A stretch of DNA of 64,000 nt from Amycolatopsis methanolica 239 (lineage in GTDB: Bacteria > Actinomycetota > Actinomycetes > Mycobacteriales > Pseudonocardiaceae): positions 5,890,001-5,954,000 of the forward strand of contig NZ_CP009110.1 of the NCBI RefSeq assembly GCF_000739085.1, given 5' to 3'. Each line of letters opens with the position of its first letter. Within the stretch, counting starts at the first letter, position 1. Shown piece after piece: positions 8,850 through 16,159 of this stretch. Position numbers and translations under genes: made by a program. A model generated the notes under the pieces. It searched no databases, was not told the DNA's origin, and worked only from the letters and a program-made list of their open reading frames with translations.

Positions 8850-9308
8850 CTACCGTGGGCGGTTGAACCAGGCGCCGGCCTGTGCGGTGACCATCGACGC
8901 CAGGATGATGCCGCTGCAAGCGAGGCCGATGACCGGGCCGCCCGTGAAGATAGGACCGAAGCCGTCCCCGAGGCCCAGGCTGCCCAGGCAGGCCACGATC
9001 ATCAGCGAGGCGTACACGATCGTGGTGACCCGGACACCTCCGCCGCGGCTGGCGAACTTCGTCCCGAGGACGATCGACAGCGCACCCAGGCCCAGCAGCA
9101 CACCGACGACTGCGACGGCATCGGCGATGCTGCCGCCGTTGTTAGCGATGACGCCGGCTAAGAGGCCGGCGACGAGCACACCGACGGTGAGCTGCATGCC
9201 ACCCATGACAAACAGGAGCGCCCGCGCCCCCCTCATCAGTCCGGGCATGTCCGTGCCCGCCGGGCGGCCCGGGCAGTCGTAGGGGCCGTTCGGGGCACCG
9301 GATCTCAT
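8850..9308 (-). CDS. Small integral membrane protein, four predicted helices
   Basis: A 152-residue membrane protein. ATG at 9308 follows GGAGGAGAC. A Pro/Gly-rich cytosolic start (MRSGAPNGPYDCPGRPAG) is followed by four hydrophobic segments, at about residues 28-52, 58-80, 92-113 and 120-142. A short polar tail ends FNRPR. No catalytic motif is visible and I do not recognise a characterised family. It is divergent from the arsR-type gene, so the ArsR promoter region could influence it (inference). Confidence 0.75.
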   Translation of the reverse strand: MRSGAPNGPYDCPGRPAGTDMPGLMRGARALLFVMGGMQLTVGVLVAGLLAGVIANNGGSIADAVAVVGVLLGLGALSIVLGTKFASRGGGVRVTTIVYASLMIVACLGSLGLGDGFGPIFTGGPVIGLACSGIILASMVTAQAGAWFNRPR

Positions 9309-9397
9309 GGTGGCGTCTCCTCCTTCGGACCGCCCGGGACGGCGCAGTGTACGACGGAGCGAAAGACCTGCGAGAGTCCTCCTCGCCGAACGCGAAG

Positions 9398-9427
9398 TTG
9401 ACAGGCAAGTATTCACTTGCCTATCGT
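9398..9427 (+). promoter_or_regulatory. ArsR promoter with operator between -35 and -10
   Basis: A consensus TTGACA (9398-9403) and TATCGT (9422-9427) are separated by 18 bp. The spacer is filled by the inverted repeat AGGCAAGT-ATTC-ACTTGCCT (9403-9422), an 8-4-8 palindrome typical of ArsR/SmtB operators. Transcription would begin close to the GTG at 9435, so the mRNA is probably leaderless. This is a textbook self-repression layout, though binding is inferred. Confidence 0.75.
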
Positions 9428-9434
9428 TGCCGGC

Positions 9435-9716
9435 GTGGGTGACGTCTTCAAAGCCCTGGCCGACCCCACGCGCCGCACGATCCTCGACGAACTGACCGGC
9501 CGGGACGGGCAAACGCTCTTCGAACTCTGCGCCCGGCTGGTGTCCATCCACGGGCTCAGTTCGTCTCGGCAGGCGGTTTCGCAGCACCTCGACGTGCTCG
9601 AATCCGCCGGTCTGGTCGAGTCGAGGCGTGAAGGCCGGTACAAGTTCCACTACATCAACACGGAACCGCTCGAACCGATAGTCGAGCGGTGGCTCAGGAA
9701 GCGGGGACGGACATGA
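9435..9716 (+). CDS. ArsR-family winged-helix regulator
   Basis: A 93-residue ArsR/SmtB-like repressor starting VGDVFKALADPTRRTILDEL, the standard N-terminus of the non-metal ArsR subgroup. The winged helix-turn-helix covers about residues 20-75 (SSRQAVSQHLDVLESAGLV, then RREGRYKFHYIN). No CxC or CxxC metal-binding pair is present, so it probably senses something other than arsenic or cadmium. A TTG 18 nt upstream is in frame, but GTG at 9435 fits the predicted transcription start. Its TGA overlaps the ATG of the glyoxalase gene (ATGA), so the two are translationally coupled. It probably represses itself and its partner through the palindrome at 9403-9422. Confidence 0.9.
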   Translation: MGDVFKALADPTRRTILDELTGRDGQTLFELCARLVSIHGLSSSRQAVSQHLDVLESAGLVESRREGRYKFHYINTEPLEPIVERWLRKRGRT

Positions 9717-10102
9717 GGATCAACCTGGCGAGCGTGCTCGTCGACGACCAGGAGAAGGCGCTGCGGTTCTACACCGACGTGCTGGGTTTCGTGAAGAAGC
9801 ACGACATCCCGATGGGCGCGGACCGGTGGCTGACCGTGGTGTCGCCGGAGGACCCGGAGGGCACCGAACTGCTGCTGGAGCCGAGCGGACACCCGGCGGC
9901 GAAGCCGTTCAAGGACGCGCTCGTCGCCGACGGCATCCCGTGGACCATGTTCGCCGTGTCCGACGTGCAGGCGGAGTACGAGCGGATGCGTGGCCTCGGC
10001 GTGCGTTTCACGCAGGAACCGACGGACATGGGCACCGTGATCACCGCGGTGTTCGACGACACCTGCGGCAACCTCATCCAGATCGGCCAGATGAAGTCCT
10101 AA
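9713..10102 (+). CDS. Glyoxalase/bleomycin-resistance (VOC) family protein
   Basis: A 129-residue VOC-fold protein (INLASVLVDDQEKALRFYTDVLGF, ending FDDTCGNLIQIGQM). The two beta-alpha-beta-beta-beta modules and the C-terminal GNLIQI are typical of the glyoxalase superfamily. It overlaps the ArsR gene by four bases. ArsR-VOC pairs are common in actinobacteria, and the VOC protein often detoxifies or binds an electrophile or antibiotic. The substrate is not known. Its TAA overlaps the TAG of the convergent PhaC-like gene at 10099-10102. Confidence 0.9.
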   Translation: MRINLASVLVDDQEKALRFYTDVLGFVKKHDIPMGADRWLTVVSPEDPEGTELLLEPSGHPAAKPFKDALVADGIPWTMFAVSDVQAEYERMRGLGVRFTQEPTDMGTVITAVFDDTCGNLIQIGQMKS

Positions 10103-11139
10103 TCGGACACCTGGTCGCCGAGGAACGTGTCGATGTGCCGCCAGGTGGTGTCCCTGGCGCGGCGGCCGGTCAGCACGCCGAGGTGCCCGCCAGGGGCGGT
10201 CTCGAACCGCACGTCCGGCGCGTTCTCCAGCAACGGCACCAGCCGCTCGACGGCGCGCCGCGGGGCGATGGTGTCGTTGCGCCCGGCGATCACCAGCGTC
10301 GGCACCTTCACGCCGGACAGCGAGATGATCCGGCTGTTCAGGTCGAGGCCGCCCTCGACGAGGTCGTTGGCGCGGAAGAACCGGTGGTACATCTGCCCGA
10401 ACGTGCGGCCGGGATAGGCGATCATGTTGTCCATGAAGTGGTCGACCGCCTCGATCTGGGCGAGGTAGTCCCGGTCGCCGAGGTTCTGCAGGATCGCCAG
10501 CGGCTTCGTCAGCTGCTTGTTGATGCCCGTCGCCCAGAACACGCGTTCGACCACATAGGACGGTGCGCCGCCGAGCATCCGGTACAGCGGCGTGAGCAGG
10601 TAGCCGCCGGTGATGTCCACCAGCGGCCGGAACGGCGCGACCAGCGGGATGGCGGTGAAGTCGACCGGCGAGGCGACCGTGGTGATCGACTGCACCGGCA
10701 GGTCGGGGCGGTCGGCCGTGGTCAGCAGGGAGAACAACCCGCCGAGACACCACGCCACCAGGTGCACGCCGCGCCCGCCGGAGTCCTCGCTGACCTTGCG
10801 GATGGCCCGCGGCAGCACCTCGTCGATCCAGTGCTCGATGCCCAGCCGCCGGTCGGAGAACGCGACGGTGCCGTAGTCCACGAGGTAGGTGCGGCGGCCC
10901 CGGTCGACCAGATGCTCGGCGAGGCTGCAGCCGCGCCGCAGGTCGAAGCACAGCGCGGGCGCGGCCAGCGGCGGCACGAGCAGCACCGGATCACCGTCCG
11001 GCGACGGGGTCATCCGGTACAGCGACCGGTTCGGGCCCTGGTCGACCAGCACGCGCGGAACCGGACGCAGGTCGGCGAGACCGCCGCGCAGGACGCCGAG
11101 CGCGTTGGCCGCCATCGCGGTCACTGCTGGTACCACCAT
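10099..11139 (-). CDS. PhaC-like alpha/beta hydrolase
   Basis: A 346-residue alpha/beta hydrolase related to polyhydroxyalkanoate synthases. The chain has LLVPPLAAPALCFDL near the N-terminus and the nucleophile box VAWCLGGLFS, in which Cys replaces the usual Ser as in PHA synthases. It also has a late Asp (VIAGRNDTIAP) and His (APGGHLGVLTG). At 346 residues it lacks the long N-terminal domain of true PhaC (about 560), so it may be a PHA-like depolymerase or acyl-transferring hydrolase (inference). It lies 53 nt downstream of an SDR gene on the same strand. ATG at 11139 is used; AGGTAG lies very close to it. Confidence 0.85.
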   Translation of the reverse strand: MVVPAVTAMAANALGVLRGGLADLRPVPRVLVDQGPNRSLYRMTPSPDGDPVLLVPPLAAPALCFDLRRGCSLAEHLVDRGRRTYLVDYGTVAFSDRRLGIEHWIDEVLPRAIRKVSEDSGGRGVHLVAWCLGGLFSLLTTADRPDLPVQSITTVASPVDFTAIPLVAPFRPLVDITGGYLLTPLYRMLGGAPSYVVERVFWATGINKQLTKPLAILQNLGDRDYLAQIEAVDHFMDNMIAYPGRTFGQMYHRFFRANDLVEGGLDLNSRIISLSGVKVPTLVIAGRNDTIAPRRAVERLVPLLENAPDVRFETAPGGHLGVLTGRRARDTTWRHIDTFLGDQVSD

Positions 11140-11192
11140 CTACCTCGAAACTCCGATCTCCGCACCGATCCTTCCCCCGGACCGACGCTACT

Positions 11193-12017
11193 TCAAGGCC
11201 GCCTCACCCTTGCTTCGTACTCCGCCCGCGCGCCCGCGTGCGCCTGGGTGAACACCTTGTCGGCGCTGATCGCGCGCATGAACCACTCCGCCGCCGCGCG
11301 CGGCAGCAGGCGGCTGACGCGACCGGTCACGTCGAGGGATTTCGGGACGAACACGTCGAACCGCGGCTTCTGCAGCGTTTCGACGATCGCCTTCGCGACG
11401 TCCTCCGGCCGCAGGGACGGGAAGAGCCTGGTCTCGGGCAGGCCGTCGGCGAGGTGCGTGCGGACGACGGCGGGCATCACGCACGAGATGTCCACCCCGG
11501 ACCCGCGCAGCTCCTGCCGCACCGCCTCGGACAGCCCGACGACGGCGTGCTTGGTGGCGCAGTAGGTCGCCGCGCCGGGGAACCCGGCCTTGCCCGCCAT
11601 AGAGGCGACGTTGACGATGTGGCCTCGGCCACGCGGGCGCATGCGGCGGACGGCCTCGCGGGTGCCGTGGACGACCGCGCGCAGGTTGACGTCGATCTGC
11701 TTCGCGGTGGCCGCGTCGTCCTCGTCGGCCAGCGGCGACAGCAGCATGACGCCGGCGTTGTTGATCAGGACGTCGATCGGCCCGAGGCGGCGCTCGACCT
11801 CGTCCAGGAACTCGGTGAAGCCGCGGTGGTCGGTCACGTCGAGCGGCAGGGCGAGCGTGTCGCCGCCCAGCTCACCCGCGGTCTTCTCGGCCAGGACCGG
11901 GTCGAGGTCGCCGATCGCGACCTTCGCACCCAGCCGCACCAGGGCGGCGGCCGTGGTGGCGCCGATCCCCTGCGCGCCTCCGGTGATCACGATGACCTTG
12001 CCCAGCAACGTTGCCAT
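11193..12017 (-). CDS. Short-chain dehydrogenase/reductase
   Basis: A 274-residue classical SDR. It has the NAD(P) motif TGGAQGIG, then NNAG and the catalytic YCATK with a preceding Ser (NVASMAGKAG). A longer C-terminus carries LFPSLRPEDVAKAI, as in the actinobacterial SDR subgroup that acts on hydrophobic alcohols and ketones. I prefer the ATG at 12017 (MATLLGKVIVITGG); a second ATG at 12026 is equally placed and neither has a strong ribosome site. It is followed by the PhaC-like hydrolase, which suggests a joint role in 3-hydroxyacyl or lipid metabolism (inference). Confidence 0.9.
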   Translation of the reverse strand: MATLLGKVIVITGGAQGIGATTAAALVRLGAKVAIGDLDPVLAEKTAGELGGDTLALPLDVTDHRGFTEFLDEVERRLGPIDVLINNAGVMLLSPLADEDDAATAKQIDVNLRAVVHGTREAVRRMRPRGRGHIVNVASMAGKAGFPGAATYCATKHAVVGLSEAVRQELRGSGVDISCVMPAVVRTHLADGLPETRLFPSLRPEDVAKAIVETLQKPRFDVFVPKSLDVTGRVSRLLPRAAAEWFMRAISADKVFTQAHAGARAEYEARVRRP

Positions 12018-12059
12018 GCCGGCCATACTGCCCGGTAACTGACATTCGCGCCAGAGGTG

Positions 12060-12554
12060 TCACACTCGCTGTTCGAAGATCTGCACCCACACGTCGTCGC
12101 GCACGCGCACCCGCTCGGTCGGCGTGAACCCCTGGCCCTCGTAGTAGCGGACGAGCTTGCCGTCGCCACCGGCCCAGCAGTCGACGCGCAGCAGGCCGAT
12201 GCCGCGGTCGCGCGCGTCCTGGCGTGCGAACTCCAGCAGCCTGGCGCCGACGCCGCGGTACTCGCGGGAGGCCAGCAGCAGCGTCACGTACACCTCGGGC
12301 TCGTCGACCGGCGGCGTGTACGGCAGCGGGTGGTCGAGGATCAGGGCGCCGGCGGGCACACCGTCCGAAATGGCCAGGAACGGGCGGCCGTCGCGCAGCA
12401 TCGTGCGGACGCGCTCGACCTTCGCCGGGTCCGCCGACCACGGTTCGGTGCCCCACTGGCCGGCGCTGCCGCGGGCGACGAGCCATTCGACGGCCGCGTC
12501 GAACAGCCCCAGGACGATGTGCAGGTCGCCCTCGCCGGACTCGCGGATCTCCAT
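12060..12554 (-). CDS. GNAT-family N-acetyltransferase
   Basis: A 164-residue GNAT protein (MEIRESGEGDLHIVLGLFDA...). The acetyl-CoA-binding motif A is visible as LLASREYRGVGARLLEFARQ, and motif B as VRYYEGQGFTPTER. The ATG overlaps the TGA of the upstream methionine aminopeptidase gene by one base (TGATG), so it is co-translated with it. Pairing with a methionine aminopeptidase makes N-terminal protein acetylation attractive, but this sub-family more often acetylates small amines, so the substrate stays open. Confidence 0.9.
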   Translation of the reverse strand: MEIRESGEGDLHIVLGLFDAAVEWLVARGSAGQWGTEPWSADPAKVERVRTMLRDGRPFLAISDGVPAGALILDHPLPYTPPVDEPEVYVTLLLASREYRGVGARLLEFARQDARDRGIGLLRVDCWAGGDGKLVRYYEGQGFTPTERVRVRDDVWVQIFEQRV

Positions 12555-13321
12555 CACTGCGCCGTCAGGACGAGCGGGCCGTCCGCGGTGACGGCGATGG
12601 TGTGCTCGACGTGGGCGGCGCGGGAGCCGTCGCTGGTCAGGATCGTCCAGCCGTCGTCGGCGTAGCGGTAGTCGTCGCGCCCGCCCGCGAGAAACATCGG
12701 CTCGATCGCGATGACCAGCCCTTCCCGCAGGGGCATCCCCTTGCCCGCGACGGCTTCGTTCGGCACGTGCGGCGCTTCGTGCATCGCGCGGCCCACGCCG
12801 TGACCCCCGTTGTCGGCGAGCAACCCGTACCCGGCGCGACGCCCGATCGCGGCGATCGCGTGGCCGATGTCGCCCATCCTGTTCCCGGGGCGGGCCTGCT
12901 CGATGCCCGCCCACATGCCCCGCTCGGTGGCGGCGATCAGGTCGAGGTCGGCCTGGTTCCCGTTGCCGACGACGAAGCTGACCGCGGCGTCCCCGTGCCA
13001 GCCGTCGACGTGCGCTCCGAAGTCGACGCTCAGCAGATCGCCGTCGCCGAGGCGGTAGTCCGTCGGGATACCGTGCACGACAGCGTCGTTGACGCTCGTG
13101 CAGAGCACAGCCGGATAGGGCGACGGCGCGAAACGCGGGTGGTAGTGCAGGAAGGACGACTTGGCGCCCTCGTCGTTGAGGATGTCCGCGGCGAGCTGGT
13201 CGAGCTCGCGCAGGCTGGTCCCGACGGAGGCGTGCTCACGGACAGCCCGGAGCACCTTCGCGACGACTCGCCCCGCAGCGCGCATGGCCTCCAGCTCACC
13301 GCGACTCTTCAGTTCGATCAC
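12554..13321 (-). CDS. map: Type I methionine aminopeptidase
   Basis: A 255-residue enzyme that removes the initiator Met from nascent proteins using two metal ions. Metal ligands are in place: SVDFGAHVDGWHGDAA gives the first Asp pair, GGHGVGRAMHEAP the His and GLVIAIEP the Glu, with a late Glu in HVEHTIAVT. Translation probably starts at GTG 13321 (VIELKSRGELEAM) after GAGGTGG. A longer frame exists to 13411, but it runs through the palindrome and the intergenic repeat, which argues against it. Actinobacteria often carry two map genes, so this may be the accessory one. A striking palindrome lies just upstream. Confidence 0.92.
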   Translation of the reverse strand: MIELKSRGELEAMRAAGRVVAKVLRAVREHASVGTSLRELDQLAADILNDEGAKSSFLHYHPRFAPSPYPAVLCTSVNDAVVHGIPTDYRLGDGDLLSVDFGAHVDGWHGDAAVSFVVGNGNQADLDLIAATERGMWAGIEQARPGNRMGDIGHAIAAIGRRAGYGLLADNGGHGVGRAMHEAPHVPNEAVAGKGMPLREGLVIAIEPMFLAGGRDDYRYADDGWTILTSDGSRAAHVEHTIAVTADGPLVLTAQ

Positions 13322-13332
13322 ATGCCACCTCG

Positions 13333-13350
13333 CCGGTATAGTTATACCGG
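13333..13350. promoter_or_regulatory. Palindrome overlapping the map promoter
   Basis: CCGGTATAGTTATACCGG consists of perfect 8-bp arms around GT, only 12 bp upstream of the map start. On the minus strand the region offers TATAAC and TATACC as -10 elements. A bound repressor would block transcription. Regulation of a methionine aminopeptidase by a local operator is not usual. The binder is unknown. Confidence 0.55.
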
Positions 13351-13355
13351 ACGTT

Positions 13356-13613
13356 ATAGCACCACGCCCCAAAACCCAAGGTAGCTGGGTGGTCATCCCG
13401 TCGCCTGACACGTGACGATCACCTTGAGCCAGGGCCGCAACCGCGCCTTACGGCGCCCGAAAGGTCACCTTACGACCACCCCCGCCCCCTCTCCCTGATT
13501 GTGTTTCGGTCGCCTAGCTGGTCGGCGACTAAAGATCGGCTGTGGCTCGGGGGCGGGGGAGGTCTGGTGGGGGTAGTCGGTGGCGTTGCGTTGCCGGGTG
13601 GCGGTTTTGTCCT
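13356..13613 (+). repeat. Intergenic repeat, copy A
   Basis: This copy shares long stretches with 38818-39122 and, inverted, with 50425-50643. Common parts are CCAAGGTAGCTGGGTGGTC, a small hairpin (GCGCCTTACGGCGC), AAAGGTCACCTT, CGACCACCCCCGCCCC, AAAGATCGGCTGTGG and GTTGCGTTGCCGG. It ends at the TAA of the anti-sigma-like gene on the minus strand. No transposase or terminal inverted repeats are visible. No known function; a 3'-flank terminator or non-autonomous element are both possible. Confidence 0.75.
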
Positions 13614-14438
13614 TTAGCAGTTGTGTGTTGCTAGTTCCAGGCGGAGGCTGAAGATTTTTTGTGATGGGTCCGTGTTGAACACGTAGACCGCTTTCGGATT
13701 TCCCGGCACTGGTGCGGTGATGACGTAATTGGCGGTCGTGGCGTTGGGGTACGCCGCCATCACTTCCGCGTCCGTCGAGCCGACTCCGATGCCCTCCGGC
13801 GTGGTGACGCCGGGCTTCGCGTTGATGCGGGCCACCCCGTAGGTGGGTGATATGTCGACCGGGGTTCCGCCGCCGCGTAGCCAGTACCTGTGGCACGGGC
13901 TGCCCGAGTAGCCCTCGCTCATGTCGAACTCGTCCGTCGCCACCGCGTCCGCCTCGCTCATGCCCAATGCGAGCCTGCCCCAGCCGGTGGGGCCGATCGT
14001 CGGGTCGGTGGACGCCGGGCGTTGCGCCGATCCGGTCGGTGTGCTGGAACTCCGCGACGGGCTGTGGGACGGGCTCTGCGAACCCGTCACGCTCGGCACG
14101 CTCGACACCCCCGTCGTCGACTGCGGCGGCGGCGCACTGGAGCTGGTCGCGACCGGCGGCAAAGCCGTTTCCGAGCCTGCCGTCGTCGCGATCGTCGTCA
14201 CCGGGAGGTTCGTCGCGGGCAGCGTGTCCGTGCGGCCACCACCGACCCCGGACAGGGCGATGCCCACCGCGGTGACCGCGACCAGCGTCAACGCCCCGCC
14301 GGTCGCCACCACCGAATTGCGCCGGTACCGGCGTCGCCGGGCGCCGGCCACCACCAGCTGCTCCGCGCCGGGCCGGACGGGCACGTCGAGGCGCTCATCC
14401 TCGAACAGCCGGCTGAGTTCGTCCTCGAGGTTCACCAC
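13614..14438 (-). CDS. Anti-sigma-factor-like membrane protein
   Basis: A 274-residue single-pass protein: a short cytosolic N-terminus (VNLEDELSRLFEDERLDVP), basic RRRRYRRN, one membrane helix at about residues 42-64, then a Ser/Thr/Pro-rich linker and an extracytoplasmic domain from about 150. It starts inside the end of the ECF sigma gene (7-nt overlap), so the two are coupled. The N-terminus lacks the HxxxCxxC zinc anti-sigma motif. Its role as a regulator of that sigma factor is inferred from gene order and topology. The outer domain (GMSEADAVATDEF, GVGSTDAEVMAAYPN) resembles a repeated helical sensing fold. Start GTG 14438, or GTG 14435. Confidence 0.78.
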   Translation of the reverse strand: MVNLEDELSRLFEDERLDVPVRPGAEQLVVAGARRRRYRRNSVVATGGALTLVAVTAVGIALSGVGGGRTDTLPATNLPVTTIATTAGSETALPPVATSSSAPPPQSTTGVSSVPSVTGSQSPSHSPSRSSSTPTGSAQRPASTDPTIGPTGWGRLALGMSEADAVATDEFDMSEGYSGSPCHRYWLRGGGTPVDISPTYGVARINAKPGVTTPEGIGVGSTDAEVMAAYPNATTANYVITAPVPGNPKAVYVFNTDPSQKIFSLRLELATHNC

Positions 14439-14923
14439 TCGTCACCCACCCCCACCAGGCTCCCCAGCTTCCCGCGCAGGCTGGCCAGCGCCTTGCTGGC
14501 CTGGCTCTTCACCGTCCCGGGGCTGATCCGCATCGCATCGGCGATCTCGGCTTCGGACAGCCCCTCGTAGTACCGGAGCACGACCACGGTCCGCTGCCGC
14601 GGCGGCAAAGCCGCCAGCGCCTGCCACAACGGCTCGTTTTCGAGCCGGTCGGGCGCGGTGTAGGGGGGCGGTTCCGGAATGTCGGCGACCAGGCTCTCCC
14701 GCCGCCTGCTGCGCCACCGGCTGATGTGCGTGTTCGCCATGGCGCGCTTCACGTACGGCAGCGGGCTCTCCGCACCCCGCAACGTCCCCCAGCGGACGCC
14801 GATCTTTTCCAGGATGATCTGCACCAGGTCGGCCGCGTCGTGGGGGTTGCCGGTCAACAGGTGACCGTAACGGAGCAGCCCGGGCAATGCCGCCCGCACG
14901 AACTCCGCGAAATCCTCGTCCAC
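14432..14923 (-). CDS. SigE-family ECF sigma factor
   Basis: A 163-residue extracytoplasmic-function sigma factor. Region 2 (ALPGLLRYGHLLTGNPHDAA, then ADLVQIILEKIGVRW) and region 4 (LPPRQRTVVVLRYYEGLSE, then IADAMRISPGTVKSQASKAL) are both present and of normal length. This is the SigE-like actinobacterial class common in Streptomyces and Amycolatopsis. GTG start at 14923 follows AGGGGG. It is co-transcribed with the membrane protein that follows. A GGCAACC element upstream suggests autoregulation (inference). The stimulus is unknown. Confidence 0.93.
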   Translation of the reverse strand: MDEDFAEFVRAALPGLLRYGHLLTGNPHDAADLVQIILEKIGVRWGTLRGAESPLPYVKRAMANTHISRWRSRRRESLVADIPEPPPYTAPDRLENEPLWQALAALPPRQRTVVVLRYYEGLSEAEIADAMRISPGTVKSQASKALASLRGKLGSLVGVGDEW

Positions 14924-14961
14924 CGCGCCCCCTGCTCAGCCGTCCCGGCTCGTCCGGGCGG

Positions 14962-14990
14962 TACACGCGCAGGGGGCGCGGCAGGTTGCC
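14962..14990 (-). promoter_or_regulatory. Candidate ECF-type promoter for the sigma operon
   Basis: On the minus strand GGCAACC (14990-14984) is followed after 16 bp by CGTGTA (14967-14962). A GCAACC-like -35 with a CGT-containing -10 is the usual form for ECF sigma targets, and the spacing fits. It lies about 40 bp before the sigma gene, so the factor may drive its own operon. Confidence 0.4.
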
Positions 14991-15004
14991 TCAGTTCACC
15001 GGAT

Positions 15005-16159
15005 TCAACGAAGACCCAGCTCACGGGCGATGAGCATCCGCTGCACCTCGCTCGTGCCCTCACCCACCTCGAGGATCTTCGCGTCCCGGTAGAACCGTCC
15101 GACCGGGAACTCGTTCATGAACCCATAGCCGCCGAAGATCTGCGTCGCGTCGCGGGCGTTGTCCATCGCCGCGTTCGAGGCGACCAGCTTCGCGATCGAG
15201 GCCTCCTTCTTGAACGGCTCACCACGCAGCATCTTCGACGCGGCAGCGTAGTAAGCGAGCCGGGCCGTGTGCGCGCGCACCTCCATGTCGGCGATCTTGA
15301 ACTGGATCGCCTGGTACTCGCCGATGCGGTGCCCGAACGCCTCCCGCTCCCCCGCGTACCGCAGGCACTCGTCGACACAGCCCTGCGCGAGCCCGACGCT
15401 CAGCGCGGCGATCGCGACCCGGCCCTCGTCCAGGATGGACAGGAACTGCGCATACCCGCGGCCACGCTCGCCGAGCAGGTTCTCCGCGGGCACCCGGCAG
15501 TCGTCGAACGACAGCTCGTGCGTGTCCGAGGCGTTCCAGCCGACCTTCGAGTACTTCGGCGCCACCGTGAACCCAGGCGTGCCGGACGGCACGATGATCG
15601 CCGAGATCTCCTTGCCACCGCCCGGCTTCTCCCCGGTCACCGCGGTGACCGTGACCAGCCGGGTGATATCGGTGCCGGAGTTGGTGATGAACGACTTGCT
15701 GCCGTTGATCACCCACTCGTCGCCGTCGAGCCGGGCCGCGGTGCGGGTCGCTCCCGCATCCGAACCGCCGCCGGGCTCGGTGAGCCCGAACGCGCCCAGC
15801 GCCTCGCCGGAACACAGCGATGGCAGCCACTTCTCCTTCTGTTCCGCCGAACCGAAGCGGAACAACGGCATCGCACCCAGCGACACGCCCGCTTCGAGCG
15901 TGATCGCCACCGACGAGTCGACCCGCGCCAGCTCCTCCAGCGCCAGGCACAGCGCGAAGTAGTCGCCGCCCATGCCGCCGTACTCCTCCGGGAACGGCAG
16001 CCCGAACAGGCCCATCCGCGCCATGCCCCGCACGATCTCGTACGGGAACTCCTCGCGCTCGTAGAAGCCGCCGATGACGGGCGCGACCTCCTTCTGCGCG
16101 AAGTCGTGCACGCTCTTGCGCAGCGCCTCGTACTCTTCACCGAGCCGGAAGTCGATCAT
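15005..16159 (-). CDS. Acyl-CoA dehydrogenase of leucine catabolic operon
   Basis: A 384-residue acyl-CoA dehydrogenase of normal length. FAD/substrate motifs are [18 protein letters not shown] and [14 protein letters not shown]. The C-terminal catalytic Glu lies in [16 protein letters not shown]. Its ATG overlaps the TGA of accA1 (ATGA), making it the last gene of accD1-accA1-fadE. This order matches the mycobacterial AccD1-AccA1-FadE19 set, where the dehydrogenase is thought to act on isovaleryl- or 2-methyl-branched acyl-CoA. Here it probably supplies 3-methylcrotonyl-CoA to the carboxylase (inference from context). Confidence 0.93.
   Translation of the reverse strand: MIDFRLGEEYEALRKSVHDFAQKEVAPVIGGFYEREEFPYEIVRGMARMGLFGLPFPEEYGGMGGDYFALCLALEELARVDSSVAITLEAGVSLGAMPLFRFGSAEQKEKWLPSLCSGEALGAFGLTEPGGGSDAGATRTAARLDGDEWVINGSKSFITNSGTDITRLVTVTAVTGEKPGGGKEISAIIVPSGTPGFTVAPKYSKVGWNASDTHELSFDDCRVPAENLLGERGRGYAQFLSILDEGRVAIAALSVGLAQGCVDECLRYAGEREAFGHRIGEYQAIQFKIADMEVRAHTARLAYYAAASKMLRGEPFKKEASIAKLVASNAAMDNARDATQIFGGYGFMNEFPVGRFYRDAKILEVGEGTSEVQRMLIARELGLR

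Noticed and set aside
13465..13896. Minus-strand frame shared by repeat copies A and B (QTSPAP-PQPIF)
   Set aside because: Similarity follows from the DNA repeat; base changes between copies are not biased to silent positions, so translation is unlikely.
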